Part shown: piece after piece, positions 1 through 7,608 of the stretch
Position numbering within the stretch: the first letter of the stretch is position 1
Layout of the letters: each line of letters opens with the position of its first letter
NCBI RefSeq assembly: GCF_020171945.1
Contig: NZ_JAIVAP010000004.1
Span: forward strand, 1 to 52,519
DNA: 52,519 nt
Direction: 5' to 3'
Origin: Bacillus infantis
GTDB lineage: Bacteria; Bacillota; Bacilli; Bacillales; Cytobacillaceae
The notes under the pieces: model-generated
What the model was told of the DNA's origin: nothing
The model's database searches: none
Seen by the model: the letters and a program-made list of their open reading frames with translations, nothing else
Position numbers and translations under genes: made by a program

Positions 1-118
1 ACAGCTAGGCTTGAAATCATTACAAATAATCATTTCATAAAACTTTCGAGGCGCCGTATACCGAACGGTACGTACGGTGCTGTGAGAGGTCGGCACGGTG
101 ACGTTCCTCCTACTCGAT
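1..118 (+). mobile_element. Group II intron, 3' end (domains V and VI)
   Basis: The right-hand end of a group II intron that begins outside the window. Domain V lies at about 51-80: CCGTA (54-58) pairs with TACGG (73-77) across a two-base bulge CG, and ACC/GGT close a small distal hairpin, as expected for the catalytic domain. Domain VI follows, and the intron ends near 117-118 after CCTACTCGAT, the usual 3' end of bacterial class C introns. Class C introns insert behind transcription terminators, which fits a position just past the 3' end of yqzH. The exact end is an estimate, and the distal helix of domain V is shorter than in typical examples. Confidence 0.8.
2..40 (+). CDS. Group II intron reverse transcriptase, C-terminal tail (partial)
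   Basis: Only the last 12 codons are in the window, ending at TAA 38-40; the tail reads QLGLKSLQIIIS. A C-terminus containing GLKSL just before domain V is common in intron-encoded reverse transcriptases (recalled family knowledge). The stop 10 bases before domain V also fits an ORF in domain IV. Whether the upstream reading frame is intact cannot be seen. Confidence 0.6.
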   Translation, partial: QLGLKSLQIIIS

Positions 119-147
119 TTTATTGAAATACGAGTTTCTTTCTGTTC

Positions 148-354
148 TTAAAAGTAAGGAGACCCGGTTACAAATCCATATACCGCATCTTCGACTATTT
201 CGTGCAGATCCGCTTCTGCATCTTCATTTTTCTTCTCCTCAATACTCCTGTAAAGCTCTTCAAATTCCCTGCTCCCAGGCTTGAGAAAGCTGCCGTCATG
301 GCCGTACTGGCCAAGGCAGCCCGCCACCATTTTATATATCAATTTTCTGTCCAT
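148..354 (-). CDS. yqzH: YqzH-like small protein
   Basis: A 68-residue acidic protein of unknown function. The start at 354 is chosen because GGAGGGAGGAA lies just upstream at normal spacing; a longer frame to 507 has no good ribosome site. In B. subtilis yqzH lies beside the DNA polymerase gene yqjW and the cluster is SOS-controlled. Here it is divergent from yqjW and shares the region holding two LexA-type operators. No catalytic motif or membrane segment is visible. The identification rests on position and general resemblance. Confidence 0.65.
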   Translation of the reverse strand: MDRKLIYKMVAGCLGQYGHDGSFLKPGSREFEELYRSIEEKKNEDAEADLHEIVEDAVYGFVTGSPYF

Positions 355-498
355 CGAGATTCCTCCCTCCTCGCCATTATAGCCAATTCTTCCGCCAATG
401 GAAGCCCGGGCTGCAGGCAGCGAAACTCTGGAAAAACAGCATATCTGCTGGCAGGCAAACCGGAATAAAGAAATTCGTCGTAAAATTTCCATTGAATG

Positions 499-512
499 CG
501 AACGCATATTCG
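499..512 (+). promoter_or_regulatory. SOS (LexA/DinR) operator 1, imperfect
   Basis: CGAAC-GCAT-ATTCG at this position matches the Bacillus SOS box CGAAC-N4-GTTCG with one changed base. It lies just upstream of the -10 sequence at 527-532, where a bound repressor would block RNA polymerase. It may also serve the divergent yqzH. Confidence 0.6.
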
Positions 513-526
513 CTTAATATAGTGGG

Positions 527-532
527 TATAAT
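527..532 (+). promoter_or_regulatory. Probable -10 element of yqjW
   Basis: TATAAT sits between the two SOS operators. No good -35 hexamer lies 16-18 bases upstream (GCATAT at 504-509 is the best fit), so recognition may be weak. The transcript would start about 85 bases before the yqjW start codon. Confidence 0.5.
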
Positions 533-537
533 GAATT

Positions 538-551
538 AGAACAGATGTTCT
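538..551 (+). promoter_or_regulatory. SOS (LexA/DinR) operator 2
   Basis: GAAC-AGAT-GTTC is a perfect core for the Bacillus SOS box, centred just after the -10 element. Together with operator 1 it gives a two-operator arrangement flanking the promoter of a lesion-bypass polymerase. Confidence 0.75.
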
Positions 552-625
552 TTTTTCAGCATCTGAAGTGAAAGCCAATGAACCGCTAAGAGGAATGCAG
601 CCAAGCGCCAAGGGAGAGAAAAGAA

Positions 626-1885
626 ATGATCGATTACAGCACGATGCCGAACAACCAAATTTTATGTGTGGATATGAAAAGCTTTTATGCAAGCTGTTCC
701 GCTGTGATGGAGGGCCTCGACCCGCTTGAATGCTATCTTGCTGTAGTAGGTGATAAAAAACGGAAAGGGAGCATCGTCCTCGCCGCCTCCCCGCGGATGA
801 AAAAGGAATTTGGCGTCAAGACCGGAACCCGCTATTTTGAAATCCCGAAAGATCCCCGCATTATCGTGGTAGAACCGAAAATGGCCACCTATCTGAGAAT
901 TTCCACCGAGATCACCCGTGTATTTCACCGCTATGTCCCGAAAGAAGCCATCCATACTTATAGTGTAGATGAAAGCTTCATCAAAGTGGACGGAGCTGCC
1001 AAGCTTTGGGGCGGCGCGTATACCATTGCCGAGAAAATCAAGGATGATATTGAAAGGGAGTTCCAGCTGCCCTGTGCCATCGGCATCGGCCCCAATTTGC
1101 TGCTCTCCAAGCTCTGCCTTGATCTTGAGGCAAAGCAGAAGGGGATTGCCGAATGGACATACGATGACGTCAAGGAAAAGCTCTGGAAGGTTTCGCCCCT
1201 GAGGGAAATGTGGGGCATCGGGAGAAGGGTGGAAAAGACCCTGAACGGAATGGGCATTTTCACTGTCGGACAGCTGGCCCGCTATGATCTGGAAGCACTG
1301 GAAAAGAAATTCGGGATCATGGGGAACCAGCTTTACCACCATGCCTGGGGCGTTGATCTTTCCGACATTGGCGCACCCATCATGGAGGGGCAGGTCAGCT
1401 TTGGGAAAAGCCAGATCCTGCTGCGCGACTACAAGGATGAAGGGGAGATCAAGCAGGTGGTCCTTGAAATGTGCGAAGAGCTGGGAAGAAGGGCAAGAAA
1501 CCACCGCAAGGCGGGAAGGACAGTAAGCTTTGGCGTCGGGTACAGCCAGGATGAATTCGGAGGGGGCTTCTACCGGTCGCGCACCATTGATCAGCCTACC
1601 AATGTCACCATGGATATTTACCGGGTCTGCCTGGAGCTTTTTCAGGAAAATTACTCTGGAAAGACGGTCCGGAAAATTTCAATGGCTCTCGGCAATATTG
1701 TGGATGACCATGAATTCCAGCTCAGTCTTTTTGACCTGAACAGCTGGAAAAGCCGCGAGCTCGGCTACACCGTCGACAGCATCCGCCGCCGTTTCGGATC
1801 CGGTGCGCTGCTGCGGGCGATATCATATACTGCGGCAGGGACAGCCAAGCATCGGGCCACACTGGTCGGCGGCCATAAAATGTAA
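626..1885 (+). CDS. yqjW: Y-family DNA polymerase, YqjW/UvrX type
   Basis: A 419-residue lesion-bypass DNA polymerase of the UmuC/DinB family (B. subtilis YqjW is about the same length). The palm motifs are visible: CVDMKSFYASC at residues 14-24, with the first catalytic Asp at 16, and YSVDES near 112-117 with the Asp115-Glu116 pair. A helix-hairpin-helix stretch (MWGIGRRVEKTLNGMGI) follows near residue 200. The start has AGGGAGAG at suitable spacing. Two SOS operators lie upstream, so induction by DNA damage is likely. The YolD-like gene yqjX follows after 12 bases, the usual partner order. The enzyme should act in translesion synthesis and damage-induced mutagenesis. Confidence 0.93.
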   Translation: MIDYSTMPNNQILCVDMKSFYASCSAVMEGLDPLECYLAVVGDKKRKGSIVLAASPRMKKEFGVKTGTRYFEIPKDPRIIVVEPKMATYLRISTEITRVFHRYVPKEAIHTYSVDESFIKVDGAAKLWGGAYTIAEKIKDDIEREFQLPCAIGIGPNLLLSKLCLDLEAKQKGIAEWTYDDVKEKLWKVSPLREMWGIGRRVEKTLNGMGIFTVGQLARYDLEALEKKFGIMGNQLYHHAWGVDLSDIGAPIMEGQVSFGKSQILLRDYKDEGEIKQVVLEMCEELGRRARNHRKAGRTVSFGVGYSQDEFGGGFYRSRTIDQPTNVTMDIYRVCLELFQENYSGKTVRKISMALGNIVDDHEFQLSLFDLNSWKSRELGYTVDSIRRRFGSGALLRAISYTAAGTAKHRATLVGGHKM

Positions 1886-1897
1886 GGAGGCAGAGAT

Positions 1898-2233
1898 ATG
1901 ATCCGGGACAGGGGAAGGATAAAATGGACGTCAATGATGCTCCCAGAGCATGTAAAGCTGCTGCGCGACTGGGCGAAAGAGGACACCTATGAAAAGCCGA
2001 AGGAACTGGATGAGCAGCAGCTTGAACAGATGAATGAGACGCTTGCCGAAGCGATGGAGTTCGGTCAGGCGGTTGCCATCACTCACTTCCGGAGTCATCG
2101 CCATGAACTCGTAATCGGAAACATCCACTATTGGGATGAAATCGGCCAAAAGCTTCATGTCATAGACCATTTTGGCGAGGTCCACCGCATCCCGCTGAAC
2201 GCGGTTGCCGATGTCAGGGCCGCCGGGGAATAG
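1898..2233 (+). CDS. yqjX: YolD-like protein YqjX
   Basis: A 111-residue protein of the YolD-like family, which accompanies UvrX/YqjW polymerases in Bacillus and its phages. The N-terminal pattern DRGRIKWTSMMLPEHV and the later HYWDEIGQKLHVID stretch are typical of the family. AAGGAGG precedes the ATG. The gene lies 12 bases after yqjW and is almost certainly co-transcribed, so it falls under the same SOS control. Its biochemical role is not established; partnership with the polymerase is inferred from constant linkage. Confidence 0.85.
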   Translation: MIRDRGRIKWTSMMLPEHVKLLRDWAKEDTYEKPKELDEQQLEQMNETLAEAMEFGQAVAITHFRSHRHELVIGNIHYWDEIGQKLHVIDHFGEVHRIPLNAVADVRAAGE

Positions 2234-2294
2234 CAGCAGGAAAAAAGAATGGATTTGCGCTGGGGGAGCACCTTATAGGCAGGAGGTGTTTCTT

Positions 2295-2441
2295 ATGCCA
2301 AGAGGCAAAGAGCTTGAGCAGCTGCCGATGTCCAATATTGCTCCGGGAGCAGGGGCGGATAAAGGGAAGTTTAACCGCCATTCGCTCAGCGGAATGGAGC
2401 GGAAAGACCAGCCCCGTCCGGAAGATGCCGGGGGAAAATAG
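2295..2441 (+). CDS. Small hypothetical protein, 48 residues
   Basis: A short hydrophilic protein starting MPRGKELEQLPMSN and rich in Gly, Lys and Pro. The ATG has GGAGG eight bases upstream, which is the main reason to accept it; the frame is open further upstream but without a better start. It resembles the small spore proteins of bacilli in size and composition, but no specific family is recognised. It follows yqjX by 61 bases in the same direction. Confidence 0.55.
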   Translation: MPRGKELEQLPMSNIAPGAGADKGKFNRHSLSGMERKDQPRPEDAGGK

Positions 2442-2582
2442 CCCTTGATCCGGCAGACGGGGCCGCCACCTGCCAGTCCGGCTTTAACAGCAGGGCAAAG
2501 CGGGAGCGCTGAGCAAATGAAAAGGTGGAATGCCTGCTTTATGCTAGAATGGGATTATGAAATGAAAGCAGGTGATTTTCCC

Positions 2583-2909
2583 ATGAAAATTACAGTCACT
2601 AGAACAGCACAGGAAAAGCTCAAGGAAAAGACAGCCGGAAAAGAAGGCTATTTAAAATTAAAATATGATACAGAAGGCTGCGGCTGTGTTGTCAGCGGCG
2701 TAAGTGCCTTATGGCTGGTGGATGGAGTGGATTCCGGAGACAGGGAAATGAGCACCGATGCCGGCAGCATCTATATAGAAAAATCAAAAGAAGTCTTTTT
2801 CGATGAAAGCATGACAATTGATTATTCCGATCAAGCCAATTGCTTTCAGCTGAAAAGCCCAAATCAATACTTGAATCCGAGAATGAGCTTCATTAATAAG
2901 CTTTCCTGA
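2583..2909 (+). CDS. yqkB: YqkB, HesB/IscA-like iron-sulfur biosynthesis domain protein
   Basis: A 108-residue protein of the Fe-S biosynthesis (HesB-like) fold: MKITVTRTAQEKLKEK at the start, GYLKLKYDTEGCGCVV with closely spaced cysteines near residues 39-42, and NPRMSF near the end. The start at 2583 is set by AGGTGA seven bases upstream and by the usual length of about 107 residues. Proteins of this group are thought to bind or carry Fe-S clusters; the exact role of YqkB is not known. A strong terminator follows at once. Confidence 0.85.
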   Translation: MKITVTRTAQEKLKEKTAGKEGYLKLKYDTEGCGCVVSGVSALWLVDGVDSGDREMSTDAGSIYIEKSKEVFFDESMTIDYSDQANCFQLKSPNQYLNPRMSFINKLS

Positions 2910-2911
2910 GG

Positions 2912-2938
2912 CAGGCCGCAATGCGGTCTGTTTTTTTT
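2912..2938 (+). terminator. Terminator after yqkB
   Basis: CAGGCCGC and GCGGTCTG pair around AAT (one G-T pair), followed by eight T. Confidence 0.9.
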
Positions 2939-3104
2939 GCGTCTCAACTTAAACAGGCGGCCGGAGAAATAGATAAATGGAATTTTTTATCAATTCAGGT
3001 TTCAAAAAAGACAGATAAGGCTAGAGAACCATAGCGCACCTTGGCGCATGTGACAGGCTGTTCCTTCATTTAATGATAAAAGAGATGCTAAAGGGGGCGG
3101 GAGA

Positions 3105-3653
3105 ATGAAGAAAAAGGCAGGCTTATGGTTCATGCTGGCAGCCATCTTCCTTGCAGCATGCCAGCCTAAAACCTTCGAGGAAGCGATGAGCACAGAAGTG
3201 CCTTTCAATGTCCAGAAGGTAATACATAAAGAAAAGGTGAAGGGCGGCACGGTTGTTTTGTATCTGACAGAGCAGGAGCGGGAAGCGGACAATGGGGCGG
3301 AAAAGGTGCAGGCAGTTGCCGCCGCCTATCTGCAGGAAAGCAAGAAAGCCGGCTGGAAGAACGCGGGCCATAACCATTGGGAATATAAGCAGAACGATCA
3401 TATGACGGTCTATCCGGAAACCTTCTATCAATATGACACGGAAGGCAATTTGAAGCATAAAGTGCCGGTCGTGTTTGGACGGATCCTGAACGATGACATA
3501 AAGGCCGTAGAGGCGGGGAAGAAGGATTCATTCCAGCCGGCGAAGCTGATTGAGACGGACGAGGGACGCTTTTATTTTGCGGCCGGTGAGTTCGAACTGG
3601 TGAGGGGCCTGTCTGCCGAAGGAAAGGCCCTCAGCCAGCAGAGAAACAGATAA
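3105..3653 (+). CDS. Putative lipoprotein
   Basis: A 182-residue protein with a lipoprotein signal: KKK, a hydrophobic core, then the lipobox LAAC with the lipidated Cys at residue 19. The mature part is hydrophilic, with an acidic and lysine-rich mid-section and no recognised catalytic motif. GGGGGCGGGAG precedes the ATG. It should be anchored on the outer face of the membrane. It stands alone between two terminators. It is not recognised as a member of a named family. Confidence 0.75.
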   Translation: MKKKAGLWFMLAAIFLAACQPKTFEEAMSTEVPFNVQKVIHKEKVKGGTVVLYLTEQEREADNGAEKVQAVAAAYLQESKKAGWKNAGHNHWEYKQNDHMTVYPETFYQYDTEGNLKHKVPVVFGRILNDDIKAVEAGKKDSFQPAKLIETDEGRFYFAAGEFELVRGLSAEGKALSQQRNR

Positions 3654-3705
3654 GGATCAGAAGATGAACGGCGGACGAGAATGCGGAAGCCAAGGCATAA
3701 AAGAA

Positions 3706-3733
3706 GGGAGGAGGCTTTAAGGAGCCTCCTCCC
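3706..3733 (-). terminator. Bidirectional terminator, lipoprotein gene / yqkD
   Basis: Perfect 11-bp stem GGGAGGAGGCT / AGCCTCCTCCC with a six-base loop. The better T-tract (TTCTTTTATG) is on the minus strand, so it mainly ends yqkD. Confidence 0.75.
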
Positions 3734-3740
3734 GGTCTGT

Positions 3741-4673
3741 TTAAGAACCGGCAGCCACCGGACCTTTTTTGAAAATATAGTCTTCAAGAAACTCGTCGAT
3801 GGCTTTTTCATAGTCATTGCGGTTTTCATTCAAGGATTGGGCATGGACCCCGTTCATGGCAAGAAACAGTTTTTTCGGACCGGGCTTGCGCAGGAAAAGG
3901 GCCTCTGTCATGGTGGGCAATATAAAATCATCCTTGGTGCTGTGTATGAACAGCACCGGCTTTTTGATCTGGTCGATGACCGCTATGGGAGACACCTCGT
4001 TAAGGGAATATTTTTCCCTGAGCCGCAGGAAGATATCTGCAACTGGCAAAACCAGCTGAGGCGGCAGCTTCATTTCTGTTTTCAGCCGGTAGGAAAGCTG
4101 CTCCCTGAAATCCGAAAATGGACAGTCGGCCACATAGAAATCAGCACCATCCTCAAGCATGCCCGCATACAGCAGCATGGTTGCAGCTCCCATTGATTCA
4201 CCATGGATGCCTAAAAGCAGGTCATCCCCTTTTTCTTCCTTCAGCCAGTGGACAACGGCCTGGAGATCGAATTTCTCATAATGGCCATAGCTCGTCGTCT
4301 TGCCGCCAGATTCTCCATGCCGGCGGTGGTCATAAATCAGGGCATTGAATCCGCGGTTGAGAAACAGATTCATATACTTGATGCTGTTTGTTTTATTTTC
4401 GGTCACCCCATGGCAGATGATGATGTATTTATTAGAGGAGTGCGGCTCTGCGAGAACCGCCTTCAGGGAATAGCCGAAAGGGGATGGGATAAAAACCTCC
4501 CTTTTCGCAAGGCTGCTGAAGGAAAGAGGATCTACCCTCCCGGCTTCAGTTTCCCTGTTGAGGATGAAGCTGTCATCCTTTTTCTTCATATACATGATCC
4601 GATTGGTGAAATACACACCGATCGAGGTTAAAAAGACGAGCAGTGAAAAAAGGTAACGGAATGCCTTTCTCAA
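3741..4673 (-). CDS. yqkD: Alpha/beta hydrolase YqkD
   Basis: A 310-residue serine hydrolase with an N-terminal membrane segment (residues 5-22). The nucleophile elbow HGESMG places Ser at about 160; the acid is in HSTKDD (about 248) and the His in NGVHAQS (277), a full catalytic triad. An oxyanion HG motif (CHGVTENK) lies near 88. B. subtilis YqkD is of similar length and in the same neighbourhood. The start is a TTG with GGAGGGATCG upstream. The active site probably faces outward. The substrate is unknown. Confidence 0.87.
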   Translation of the reverse strand: MRKAFRYLFSLLVFLTSIGVYFTNRIMYMKKKDDSFILNRETEAGRVDPLSFSSLAKREVFIPSPFGYSLKAVLAEPHSSNKYIIICHGVTENKTNSIKYMNLFLNRGFNALIYDHRRHGESGGKTTSYGHYEKFDLQAVVHWLKEEKGDDLLLGIHGESMGAATMLLYAGMLEDGADFYVADCPFSDFREQLSYRLKTEMKLPPQLVLPVADIFLRLREKYSLNEVSPIAVIDQIKKPVLFIHSTKDDFILPTMTEALFLRKPGPKKLFLAMNGVHAQSLNENRNDYEKAIDEFLEDYIFKKGPVAAGS

Positions 4674-4734
4674 GACGATCCCTCCAGAATAAGATTATTT
4701 CTTTATTTTATCATCAGCCGGAGCTCTTCGGTAT

Positions 4735-4763
4735 GAAAACGGCCTGAAAAGGGCGCCGTTTTC
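4735..4763. repeat. Inverted repeat upstream of yqkD
   Basis: GAAAACGGC and GCCGTTTTC are perfect complements around an 11-base loop. The hairpin lies between the small gene at 4829-4960 and yqkD. A T-rich stretch follows on the plus strand, but no plus-strand gene needs ending here, so its role is unclear. Confidence 0.5.
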
Positions 4764-4795
4764 TTCATAGCGGAAAAAGCCGCATCTTTAACACG

Positions 4796-4819
4796 AAAAA
4801 AGCCGCGAAAAACGCGGCT
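4796..4819 (-). terminator. Terminator of the small gene 4829-4960
   Basis: AGCCGCG / CGCGGCT with an AAAAA loop, followed on the minus strand by a run of T. Confidence 0.85.
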
Positions 4820-4828
4820 GTCGAACGG

Positions 4829-4960
4829 CTATTGCGGAGAATTTTGGCCCCTTGCCGGGTGAATCGCTTTTTCCAGCTCCTCAGCAGCAATCGTATTGTT
4901 GACGGTATCACTTGCAGGCTTGCCTTTTTGGCTGTTCCCTTTGTCACGCTTCTGGCTCAT
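4829..4960 (-). CDS. Small hydrophilic protein, 43 residues
   Basis: Not recognised. The minus strand reads MSQKRDKGNSQKGKPASDTV and continues to a TAG at 4829. The ATG has AAAGGAGG seven bases upstream, an excellent ribosome site, and a clean terminator follows the stop. Both support a real gene. The protein is charged and Gly/Ser/Gln-rich with a short amphipathic stretch (IAAEELEKAI) and no membrane segment. It lies 80 bases downstream of mvaB on the same strand and could share its transcript. The composition recalls small spore proteins, but this is only an impression. Confidence 0.7.
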   Translation of the reverse strand: MSQKRDKGNSQKGKPASDTVNNTIAAEELEKAIHPARGQNSPQ

Positions 4961-5040
4961 GCTGTTTCCTCCTTTGGCTTCTTATCAATTCTTAAAGTGG
5001 CTCACAAAGGCGGAAGTTATGCAGGCGAATATGAACAGGA

Positions 5041-5967
5041 TTATGAACCGGCCTGTTCCCGGGAGGCCTCTGTCAAGTGCAGCCGGTATGCGGCGCTTTC
5101 GATTGGGCGGCTTAAATGGGGCTTTACAATATCAATCGCTTCAACAAGAAGGCTCAAATCGATGCCTGTGCTGATCCCCATCCGTTCAAGCATGTTCACA
5201 ACATCCTCGGTTGCCGCATTACCTGCCGCACCTGGAGCGAACGGACAGCCGCCAAGGCCGCCTGCAGAGCTGTCGAAGCGGTCGATCCCTGCCTGGAGGG
5301 CGGCGAAAATATTCGGTAAAGCCATTTTCCTTGTGTCATGGAAATGCGCTGTCAGCAAGACATCCGGAAATTCGCGCTTCAGCCTGCTGAACAGGGAGTA
5401 CGCTTCATGTGGGGCAGCCATGCCGATCGTATCGGCCACGCTCAGCTCATCTGCCCCGGCGAGAGTAAATTGGCGGCAAAGCTCAACAGTCCTGTCTTCC
5501 TCTATTTTGCCTTCATAAGGGCAGTAGAAGCTGGTCGAGATGCAGGCGCGCACAAAGCAGCCTTTTTCCTTCAGCTCCCTGACCAGCGGCAGAATCCCCT
5601 CCATGCTTTCCGCTGTTGTCTTGTTGATATTTTTTTTGTTGAAGCTGTCGCTTACCCCAACGAAGACAGCAATCGCGCGGCAGCCGGTCATATAGGCGCG
5701 CTCGATCCCCTTCCTGTTGGGGGCAAGGAAAATATCGCGCACCCCTGATCCAATGGAGTTGGCGGCAATTTCAGCTGCGTCCGCCATTTGCGGCACCCAT
5801 TTAGGGGAAACAAAGGAGGTAAGCTCCATCTCGGCAAAGCCGGCTTTTTTCAGCGCGGATATGAATTCCTTTTTAACAGGGGTGGGAATGAACGTTTTTT
5901 CATTTTGGAGCCCGTCGCGCGGGCCAACTTCTATGATGGTCGCTTTCTTTGGCAGGCAGAGGGTCAT
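5041..5967 (-). CDS. mvaB: Hydroxymethylglutaryl-CoA lyase
   Basis: A 308-residue TIM-barrel enzyme of the HMG-CoA lyase family, splitting HMG-CoA into acetyl-CoA and acetoacetate. Seen are EVGPRDGLQNE near residues 13-23, the metal-binding AHFHD near 207-211 and the signature GGLGGCPFAPGA with the catalytic Cys at 241. AGGAGTG precedes the ATG. The family closes leucine degradation. Next to it on the opposite strand lie thiolase and CoA-transferase genes able to process acetoacetate, which supports the call over a related citramalate or homocitrate synthase. Confidence 0.92.
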   Translation of the reverse strand: MTLCLPKKATIIEVGPRDGLQNEKTFIPTPVKKEFISALKKAGFAEMELTSFVSPKWVPQMADAAEIAANSIGSGVRDIFLAPNRKGIERAYMTGCRAIAVFVGVSDSFNKKNINKTTAESMEGILPLVRELKEKGCFVRACISTSFYCPYEGKIEEDRTVELCRQFTLAGADELSVADTIGMAAPHEAYSLFSRLKREFPDVLLTAHFHDTRKMALPNIFAALQAGIDRFDSSAGGLGGCPFAPGAAGNAATEDVVNMLERMGISTGIDLSLLVEAIDIVKPHLSRPIESAAYRLHLTEASREQAGS

Positions 5968-6031
5968 GATTTCACTCCTGACAACATATTTTTATTTGTA
6001 GATTGCAAGATTGATGAAAGGGCTTTCTTAT

Positions 6032-6061
6032 ATTGTAGGAGAAAAGAAAAATAAAAAGCAA
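6032..6061 (-). promoter_or_regulatory. Sigma A promoter of mvaB
   Basis: On the minus strand TTGCTT (6061-6056) and TACAAT (6037-6032) are 18 bases apart, about 65 bases before the mvaB start codon. Confidence 0.65.
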
Positions 6062-6133
6062 GAATAATAGAAATTTTGACAAAATAAAAGGAATTTCTCA
6101 TTTTTGGCTCGAACTAATACATATTGCAATTAA

Positions 6134-6309
6134 GAAAAGCGCAAGCGCCTTGATCCCTAAAGGAACGCAGACTAAGAACGCCACGTCCTGTGGCAACGTC
6201 TGCATGACCCCCATCCCGGGGCCTTAAGACGATTCTCCCGGAAAGGCGCTCTTTGCCTTTTTGGGGAGTGGCTTATGACCTCGAGGGGGCAGGCGCTGAA
6301 GCTCGACAG
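6134..6309 (+). repeat. Structured dispersed repeat, copy A
   Basis: One of four related copies in the window (others at 51446, 52059 and 52181). AGCGCCT at 6144-6150 and AGGCGCT at 6291-6297 would close the element. Inside, GCAGAC (6167) pairs with GTCTGC (6198) around a second stem GCCAC/GTGGC. Another arm has CTCCC/GGGAG enclosing AAAGGC/GCCTTT. It fills most of the space between the divergent mvaB and thiolase genes, and the rest of that gap holds only the mvaB promoter. It resembles in general design the bcr1-type repeats known from Bacillus; membership in a named family is not established. Confidence 0.8.
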
Positions 6310-6361
6310 TTATCAGAGTCTAAAAAAATACTTCTTTATCTTGCAAGAAAGGGTGAATAGC

Positions 6362-7549
6362 ATGAAGCAGACAGACATCGTAATAGCAAGTGCTGTAAGG
6401 ACGGCGATCGGGAGCTTTAATGGGAGCCTGAAGGGAGTTTCGGCTCCGGAGCTTGGGGCAGCTGCCATAAAGGGTGCATTGGAAAAGGCGGGGCTTGAGG
6501 CAGGGCAGGTGGATGAAGTTATCATGGGGAACGTGCTGCAGGCGGGACTGGGCCAGAATCCGGCAAGGCAGGCAGCTATTTTGGCGGGGATTCCTGAAAG
6601 CGTTTCCTCTATGACAATCAATAAAGTCTGCGGCTCCGGCTTGAAGGCGGTGCATCTTGCCTGTCAGGCGATCCTGGCAGGGGATGCAGAAGTCGTCATT
6701 GCGGGCGGCATGGAGAATATGAGCCAGGCTCCTTATTTGCTCAAAGGCGCCCGCGATGGGTTTAAAATGGGCGATCAAAAGCTGGTAGACAGCATGGTCT
6801 CTGACGGGCTGTGGTGTGCATTCAATGATTACCATATGGGCATGACAGCGGAAAACCTGTGCTCGCAGTATGGCCTGAGCAGGGAAGAGCAGGACACATT
6901 TGCAGCCTGGAGCCAGGAAAAAGCGCAGAAAGCACAGGAGGCCGGGCGCTTCAGGGACGAAATTGTGCCTGTTGAAATTCCACAGCGCAAAGGGGATCCG
7001 GTCATCTTTGACAGCGACGAATATTTGAAAAAAGGAACGACAGCCGAAAAGCTTGCAGGCTTGAGGCCGGCCTTCAAAAAGGACGGCTCCGTTACTGCCG
7101 GCAATGCCTCCGGCATTAATGACGGTGCCGCAGCCCTTGTTGTGATGAGCAGGGCAAAGGCGGAAGAGCTCGGGATACAGCCGATTGCTGTCATCAAAGC
7201 AAACGCAAGTGCCGGCGTAGATCCGAGAATCATGGGAATCGGACCGGTGCCGGCGGTCAAGAAGGTGCTGGAAAAGGCAGGGGTTTTAATGGAAGAACTG
7301 GATTTGATTGAAGCAAATGAAGCTTTTGCCGCTCAATCCCTCGCAGTAGCAAAAGAACTCGGCTTCAACAATGAAATTCTGAATGTAAACGGCGGGGCGA
7401 TTGCGCTTGGCCATCCGATCGGCGCCAGTGGTGCAAGGGTCCTTGTTACGCTCCTGCATGAAATGAAGAAGAGGAATGCAGTGAAAGGGCTGGCGGCACT
7501 TTGCATCGGCGGCGGCCAGGGAGTAGCGACAGTGGTTGAGCTCGCCTAG
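6362..7549 (+). CDS. Acetyl-CoA C-acetyltransferase (thiolase)
   Basis: A 395-residue thiolase joining two acetyl-CoA or, in the degradative direction, cleaving acetoacetyl-CoA. The nucleophile is Cys90 in [10 protein letters not shown]; the general-base His351 is in [10 protein letters not shown] and Cys381 in CIGGGQG. AAAGGGTGA precedes the chosen ATG; the frame is open for 29 more codons into the repeat, without a better start. It leads a run with scoA, scoB and a VOC gene. The acetoacetyl-CoA substrate is inferred from the neighbours. No convincing promoter lies between the repeat and the gene, so the repeat is probably transcribed as leader. Confidence 0.95.
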   Translation: MKQTDIVIASAVRTAIGSFNGSLKGVSAPELGAAAIKGALEKAGLEAGQVDEVIMGNVLQAGLGQNPARQAAILAGIPESVSSMTINKVCGSGLKAVHLACQAILAGDAEVVIAGGMENMSQAPYLLKGARDGFKMGDQKLVDSMVSDGLWCAFNDYHMGMTAENLCSQYGLSREEQDTFAAWSQEKAQKAQEAGRFRDEIVPVEIPQRKGDPVIFDSDEYLKKGTTAEKLAGLRPAFKKDGSVTAGNASGINDGAAALVVMSRAKAEELGIQPIAVIKANASAGVDPRIMGIGPVPAVKKVLEKAGVLMEELDLIEANEAFAAQSLAVAKELGFNNEILNVNGGAIALGHPIGASGARVLVTLLHEMKKRNAVKGLAALCIGGGQGVATVVELA

Positions 7550-7608
7550 TCCAGCCTGCTCTGAAGGGAAGAACAGCACATGAAGAAAAATATGAGAGGA
7601 GAGAAACG

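Noticed and set aside
662-1504. Long open frame on the minus strand across yqjW
   Set aside because: It is a mirror of the polymerase coding sequence, has no ribosome site and no recognisable motif.
3050-3079. Promoter of the lipoprotein gene (GTGACA ... TGATAA)
   Set aside because: The -35 is fair but the -10 matches poorly, so it was not listed as a feature.
6076-6081. TTGACA as -35 of the thiolase gene
   Set aside because: No -10-like hexamer lies at 16-18 bases and it is almost 290 bases from the gene.
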